The translations under genes were made by a program, and so were the position numbers. A DNA stretch of 10,473 nucleotides from Sedimentisphaerales bacterium (lineage in GTDB: Bacteria; Planctomycetota; Phycisphaerae; Sedimentisphaerales; SG8-4), in contig JAFGCA010000715.1 in the NCBI GenBank assembly GCA_016932895.1, positions 1 to 10,473 of the forward strand. The letters are read 5' to 3'. The stretch's first letter is position 1. Each line of letters opens with the position of its first letter. The notes beneath the pieces are model-generated. The model saw only the letters and a program-made list of their open reading frames with translations, did no database searches and was not told where the DNA came from. Of this stretch, positions 7,218-10,473 are shown in pieces.

Positions 7218-7223
7218 TACAAT
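7218..7223 (+). promoter_or_regulatory. Possible -10 element for the pseudopilin gene
   Basis: TACAAT, five of six to the -10 consensus, lies about 55 nt before the pseudopilin ATG. No convincing -35 hexamer sits 16-18 bp upstream (GCGGCC occupies that place), so the gene may need an activator or use another sigma factor. Weak on its own. Confidence 0.3.
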
Positions 7224-7278
7224 GACAGTGACAGCGTTTGTCGTTCGCGCACCCTCTAGGTCAGGAGAAGATGGAGCC

Positions 7279-8076
7279 ATGCAGCGGAATCGAGAAGCCT
7301 TCACGCTCATTGAGCTTCTGGTGGTGATCGCGATCATCGCGTTGCTGATGGCGATTTTGATGCCGGCGTTGCAGCGGGTCAAGAAGCAGGCCGCCGCGGT
7401 CGCCTGCCAGTCGAACCTCCATCAGTGGGGCCTGATCTGGGCCATGTACACGCAGGACCATGACGGGTACTTTCCCACGGCGGTCCTGAGCTGGCGGGAC
7501 CTGGTGAAGAACTACCACAAGGACACCGACCAGAAGATCACCCTGTGTCCCCGGGCGACGAAACTGTACACCGACGGGGCGATTCCGCCGTTTGGGGCGT
7601 GGGAGCAGACATGGGACCAGGCGCAGCTCGACAAGGCGGGCCGGCCCTACGCCAGCAGCTACGGGATCAACCAATGGCTGTACGACGCTCCGCAGGTCGT
7701 CGGCGGTCGGCTGCTCGAACAACTCTGGCGGACGGCCCACGTGAAGAACGCCGGCGAGGTGCCCTGTTTCGGGGGCTGCGCCATCACCGGGGCCACGCCC
7801 AATGACGGGGACGAGCCGCCACAGCGGCCGGACGACGTCTCCTACATCTGGGGCCAGGGCGGAGGCCCGAACGAGATCCGTCGCTTCTGCATGAACCGCC
7901 ACGATGGGTACATGAACATGGTCTTCCTCGACTGGTCGGTGAGGAAGGTGGGCCTGAAGGAGCTGTGGACGCTGAAGTTCCACCGCAAGTGGAACACCGC
8001 CAACCGATACACCAAAGCCGGCGGTGCTACGGCCGCAGACTGGCCCCTGTGGATACGCGGATTCAAAGACTACTGA
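7279..8076 (+). CDS. Prepilin-type (type II pseudopilin-like) H-X9-DG family protein
   Basis: A 265-residue exported protein with a class III prepilin leader: short MQRNREA, then [24 protein letters not shown], with the conserved glutamate E12 five residues after the predicted cut between A7 and F8. Prepilin peptidase normally needs glycine at -1, and alanine here is unusual. The rest is a planctomycete-type globular domain: [22 protein letters not shown] at 45-66, then near the C terminus [19 protein letters not shown], where H208 and D218 give the H-X9-D spacing but the usual glycine is W219. The end [12 protein letters not shown] and a final GFKDY are typical of large paralogous families in Phycisphaerae. 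Their role is unknown; they are presumed to sit at the cell surface or in a type II secretion-like fibre. ATG 7279 is preceded by AGGAG with an 11-nt spacer. The stop overlaps the end of the convergent sulfatase gene. Confidence 0.87.
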   Translation: MQRNREAFTLIELLVVIAIIALLMAILMPALQRVKKQAAAVACQSNLHQWGLIWAMYTQDHDGYFPTAVLSWRDLVKNYHKDTDQKITLCPRATKLYTDGAIPPFGAWEQTWDQAQLDKAGRPYASSYGINQWLYDAPQVVGGRLLEQLWRTAHVKNAGEVPCFGGCAITGATPNDGDEPPQRPDDVSYIWGQGGGPNEIRRFCMNRHDGYMNMVFLDWSVRKVGLKELWTLKFHRKWNTANRYTKAGGATAADWPLWIRGFKDY

Positions 8077-9509
8077 CGACGAGCCGAACCCTTGCCCACG
8101 GGTGGAACGTTGGTCCCGGGCAGCCATCCGGACAGGCGCTTTATGACTTCGCTGTATTCGGGCTCACCAGCCAGGTTATGCCATTCGTTCGCATCGTGCT
8201 CGTGGTCGTACAGTTCCTCGGTTCCGTCGACGTAGCGAATGTAGCGCCACCGCTCGTCGCGCACCGCGTGACAGTCTTGTCTGTGCGTGGTGACCGAGGG
8301 CCTGCGCCAGTTGGCGTTGGGGTTCTCAAGCAGCGGTCGCAAGCTTGCGCCGTCCAACTGGCCGTCGAGGGCGCCGAGGTCGCAAAGATCGACCAGCGTC
8401 GGGTAGAGATCGAGCAGGTTGACGGTGCGCCCGCAGCGGGCCCCGGCCTGCGTCATTCCGGGCACGCGGAACCAGAGGGCCGTATGCGTGGTCAGCTCCC
8501 ACAGCGCGTACTTGGCGAAGTGCTTCTTCTCGCCCATGTGGAAACCGTGGTCGGCCCAGATGCACACGATCGTGTCATCTCTATTGGGGCCCCGGTCCAG
8601 TGCATCGAGGATCCTCCCGAGCGTCTCGTCCATGAAGCTGATGCAGGCGAGGTAGGCCCGCACCAGGGGCCGCCAGTGGCCGGCCCGTTTGATCTCGTCG
8701 AAGAGCACGGGGTAGGCCGCCCGCTCCCTGGCCTGGGCGCCGAGATCGTCCCAATCGTTCTCCAGCACCGGCGGCATCTGGATTTCGTCGAGCGGATACA
8801 TGTCGAAGAATCGCTTCGGGGCGGTCCAGGGATTGTGAGGCCGATAGATGCCGTGGGCGAGGAAGAACGGCTTGTCGTGTCTCTTGCCGAGACGCTCGAC
8901 GGTCACCGCGGCGTTGCGGACGTCGGCGAAATCGTCGTCCGGGCCGGCCCACGCCTCATAGTCGAAAAGCTTCGGGCGCTTGATGCTCTCGGGAATGACC
9001 TTTACTCTGGCATTCGGAAGGTAGCCGCCGTCCTTGTTCCGCGCGTCGTCGAACATCGCCGCCATGCGCCGGGGGCCGGGCCGGGTGTGGAAGATCTTGC
9101 CCGACCACATCGTTTTGTAGCCGTGGGCTTTGAAGTGTTCGGGGAGAGCCACCGCCTTCATTGCCGGCCCGGACCTCTGCCACATGTCGCCGTTCTCGTA
9201 CACTCCGCTGCGGGACGGTGCAATGCCGGTCAGGATGGCTGTGCGCGAGGGATTGCAGATCGGGGCGGCGCAATACGCCCGCGTGAAGGTCATCGCCGTG
9301 CGGGCGAAGCGGTCGACATTTGGCGTCTTGAGGCCCGGATACCCGCGCAGCAGACGAAGGTAATCGTTCAGGTCGTCGATCGCAATGAAGAGAACGTTCG
9401 GTTTTCTCGCTTCATCCGCGACGCCTTGCGTCAAGCCGCCGAACCGCCAGAGACTCGTCCCGGCCACTGCGGCGGCCGCCTTTCGAAGGAAGTTCCGTCG
9501 ATTGAGCAT
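8070..9509 (-). CDS. Formylglycine-dependent sulfatase, iduronate-2-sulfatase-like
   Basis: A 479-residue alkaline-phosphatase-fold sulfatase (PF00884, S1 type) that would remove sulfate esters from a glycan. Seen: a Tat leader [17 protein letters not shown], then [12 protein letters not shown] with metal ligands D45 and D46, the modification motif CNPSR at 85-89 (C85 becomes formylglycine) followed by TAILTG, SGKIFH with K138 and H141, [13 protein letters not shown] with H219, and [12 protein letters not shown] with D320 and H321. The C terminus [27 protein letters not shown] is the usual sulfatase ending. Sequence style is closest to the iduronate-2-sulfatase-like group common in planctomycetes; true substrate unknown. 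Tat export fits cytoplasmic formylglycine formation before secretion of a folded enzyme. The gene follows the GH2 gene by 69 nt on the same strand, so a small polysaccharide-degradation operon is likely. No separate promoter was seen. Confidence 0.92.
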   Translation of the reverse strand: MLNRRNFLRKAAAAVAGTSLWRFGGLTQGVADEARKPNVLFIAIDDLNDYLRLLRGYPGLKTPNVDRFARTAMTFTRAYCAAPICNPSRTAILTGIAPSRSGVYENGDMWQRSGPAMKAVALPEHFKAHGYKTMWSGKIFHTRPGPRRMAAMFDDARNKDGGYLPNARVKVIPESIKRPKLFDYEAWAGPDDDFADVRNAAVTVERLGKRHDKPFFLAHGIYRPHNPWTAPKRFFDMYPLDEIQMPPVLENDWDDLGAQARERAAYPVLFDEIKRAGHWRPLVRAYLACISFMDETLGRILDALDRGPNRDDTIVCIWADHGFHMGEKKHFAKYALWELTTHTALWFRVPGMTQAGARCGRTVNLLDLYPTLVDLCDLGALDGQLDGASLRPLLENPNANWRRPSVTTHRQDCHAVRDERWRYIRYVDGTEELYDHEHDANEWHNLAGEPEYSEVIKRLSGWLPGTNVPPVGKGSARRQ

Positions 9510-9578
9510 GGTTCACCGTCCCTTCTCTGTTTCCCTTGGCGGATGAGACTTCATTCTGAACTTTTGCAAAACTCTTGT

Positions 9579-10473
9579 TCATTCATAGAGCGCGTCGTGA
9601 AGCTTCTTGAGCTTCTCGGGCTTGATCTTGATCACCTCGCGGTCATAGGTCATCAGGCCGTTGACCTCGCCTTCGACGTCCGTGGTCTGGGTGTACACGG
9701 CGCCGGAAACGCCGAGGGCCTTCATCGTGACGATCTGGTCGAACTTGGCGATGTAGTTTTCAAGCAGTTCCTCGCGGCTCTGGTAGGTCTGGTAGCCCCA
9801 GTTGCGCATCTTGGGATTCCAGAGATGTCCTTGGACGGGATAGCCGATGCCGCCGTATTCGCCCACCACCGACGCGCGATCCGGAAATCGTTCCGGCACA
9901 ATGACCTTCTTCTGGTAGCTGTGAATGTCGTGGATGTCGCCACAGGGCCGCAGGGCCCAGCCGCTGACGGCGTTGACAAGACGCGTGGGATCGTAGGCCT
10001 TGATCGCGGCGCTGATGCGGGCGGTATCGTACTGGCCCCAGCCTTCGTTGAACGGCACCCACATGACGATGCTCGGGGCGTTGTCATGCAGGTCGATCAT
10101 GCGTCGCAGCTCCCACTCGAACTGGGCGGTGTCGTGCGTGCGGCGCTCGAGATCGGGCCCTTTGCGCGAAACGTGCTGAACGTGCCAGGGCCTCGGGTTG
10201 TCCTTCCGGGGGATCACAACCATGCCTGAGGGCATGTCCTGCCAGACCATGATCCCGATCCTGTCACACCAGTAGTACCAGCGGGCGGGCTCGACCTTGA
10301 TGTGCTTGCGAATCATGTTGAAGCCCATGTCCCGGGTGATCTGGATATCATATTTCATCGCCTCATCGGAAGGCGGGGTGTGCAGCCCGTCCGGATACTC
10401 GTACGCCCCCATGTCCACGACGGAGGTATGGTCACCGTTTCCGTCCATGATCCGCGGATAGCTGTCGAGGTCA
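9579..10473 (-). CDS. Glycoside hydrolase family 2 catalytic domain, 5' part cut by window edge and oddly joined
   Basis: The C-terminal 298 residues of a protein whose frame stays open to the right edge; the ATG at 10448 is internal to the open frame. Most of it is the GH2 TIM barrel: FNMIRKHIKVEPARWYYWCD, VWQDMP, the acid/base motif VPFNEGWGQ (E codon 10046-10044), HDIHSYQ, and the nucleophile segment VVGEYGG (E codon 9860-9858), ending at KKLHDALYE. GH2 enzymes cleave beta-galactosides, beta-glucuronides, beta-mannosides and similar bonds; this subgroup has no firm substrate. Odd: the visible upstream part, DLDSYPRI then VVDMGAYEY, is not GH2. It resembles the tail of planctomycete beta-helix / choice-of-anchor Q proteins and joins the barrel at YPDGL, where intact relatives have a QGYWPDGLYT-like segment. 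The jelly-roll and Ig-like domains and first barrel strand are not present immediately upstream. Probably co-transcribed with the sulfatase. Confidence 0.82.
   Translation of the reverse strand, partial: DLDSYPRIMDGNGDHTSVVDMGAYEYPDGLHTPPSDEAMKYDIQITRDMGFNMIRKHIKVEPARWYYWCDRIGIMVWQDMPSGMVVIPRKDNPRPWHVQHVSRKGPDLERRTHDTAQFEWELRRMIDLHDNAPSIVMWVPFNEGWGQYDTARISAAIKAYDPTRLVNAVSGWALRPCGDIHDIHSYQKKVIVPERFPDRASVVGEYGGIGYPVQGHLWNPKMRNWGYQTYQSREELLENYIAKFDQIVTMKALGVSGAVYTQTTDVEGEVNGLMTYDREVIKIKPEKLKKLHDALYE

Noticed and set aside
7965..10229. A 754-codon open frame on the + strand running opposite both the sulfatase and GH2 genes.
   Set aside because: It is remarkable for length, but the translation has no recognisable domain and tracks the complementary codons of two clear genes, including the noncoding gap. 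A codon-use artefact is the simplest explanation.

Overview
The window looks like part of a planctomycete chromosome, most likely class Phycisphaerae. It is GC-rich. It carries a formylglycine-type sulfatase with a twin-arginine leader, a ThuA/DUF2961 (GH172) pair, a glycoside hydrolase family 2 catalytic domain, and a single-copy prepilin-type protein with the C-terminal '[13 protein letters not shown]' and 'KDY' signature seen in that group's large H-X9-DG families. This assignment is inferred from gene content; no rRNA or other phylogenetic marker is present.

Layout, left to right. (1) 1-1037 (+): a MurG-like GT28 glycosyltransferase, cut at the left edge. (2) 1116-1544 (-): a small YkgJ/CxxCxxCC metal-cluster protein, convergent with murG and bracketed by two copies of a short hairpin repeat with a compensatory stem change. 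(3) 1827-4401 (+): a two-gene operon behind a sigma70-like promoter, encoding a secreted ThuA-domain protein and a secreted DUF2961/GH172 candidate furanosidase. (4) 4447-5007 (-): an OsmC-family protein, convergent with the operon. (5) 5305-7047 (-): a gamma-glutamyltransferase with a Tat-plus-lipobox leader and a good sigma70-like promoter. (6) 7279-8076 (+): a prepilin-type pseudopilin, divergent from ggt. (7) 8070-9509 (-): a sulfatase whose stop codon region overlaps the pseudopilin stop. (8) 9579-10473 (-): a GH2 catalytic domain cut at the right edge, probably co-transcribed with the sulfatase.

Functional reading. Most genes encode exported proteins: two with Sec leaders, two with Tat leaders and one pseudopilin. 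Two blocks look like glycan degradation, ThuA with GH172 on the left and GH2 with the sulfatase on the right, which fits growth on complex and possibly sulfated polysaccharides. The remaining genes (cell-wall glycosyltransferase, YkgJ, OsmC, ggt) are housekeeping or stress-type genes on separate short transcripts. I saw no phage, transposase, CRISPR, toxin-antitoxin or obvious defence system, and no RNA genes. The least ordinary observations are the paired hairpin repeat around ykgJ and the right-edge reading frame, where a beta-helix-type 'DMGAYEY' tail runs directly into the middle of a GH2 barrel. The second could be a gene fusion or an assembly chimera. No gene-free stretch exceeds 300 bases; the largest is 5008-5304, where I see no strong feature.
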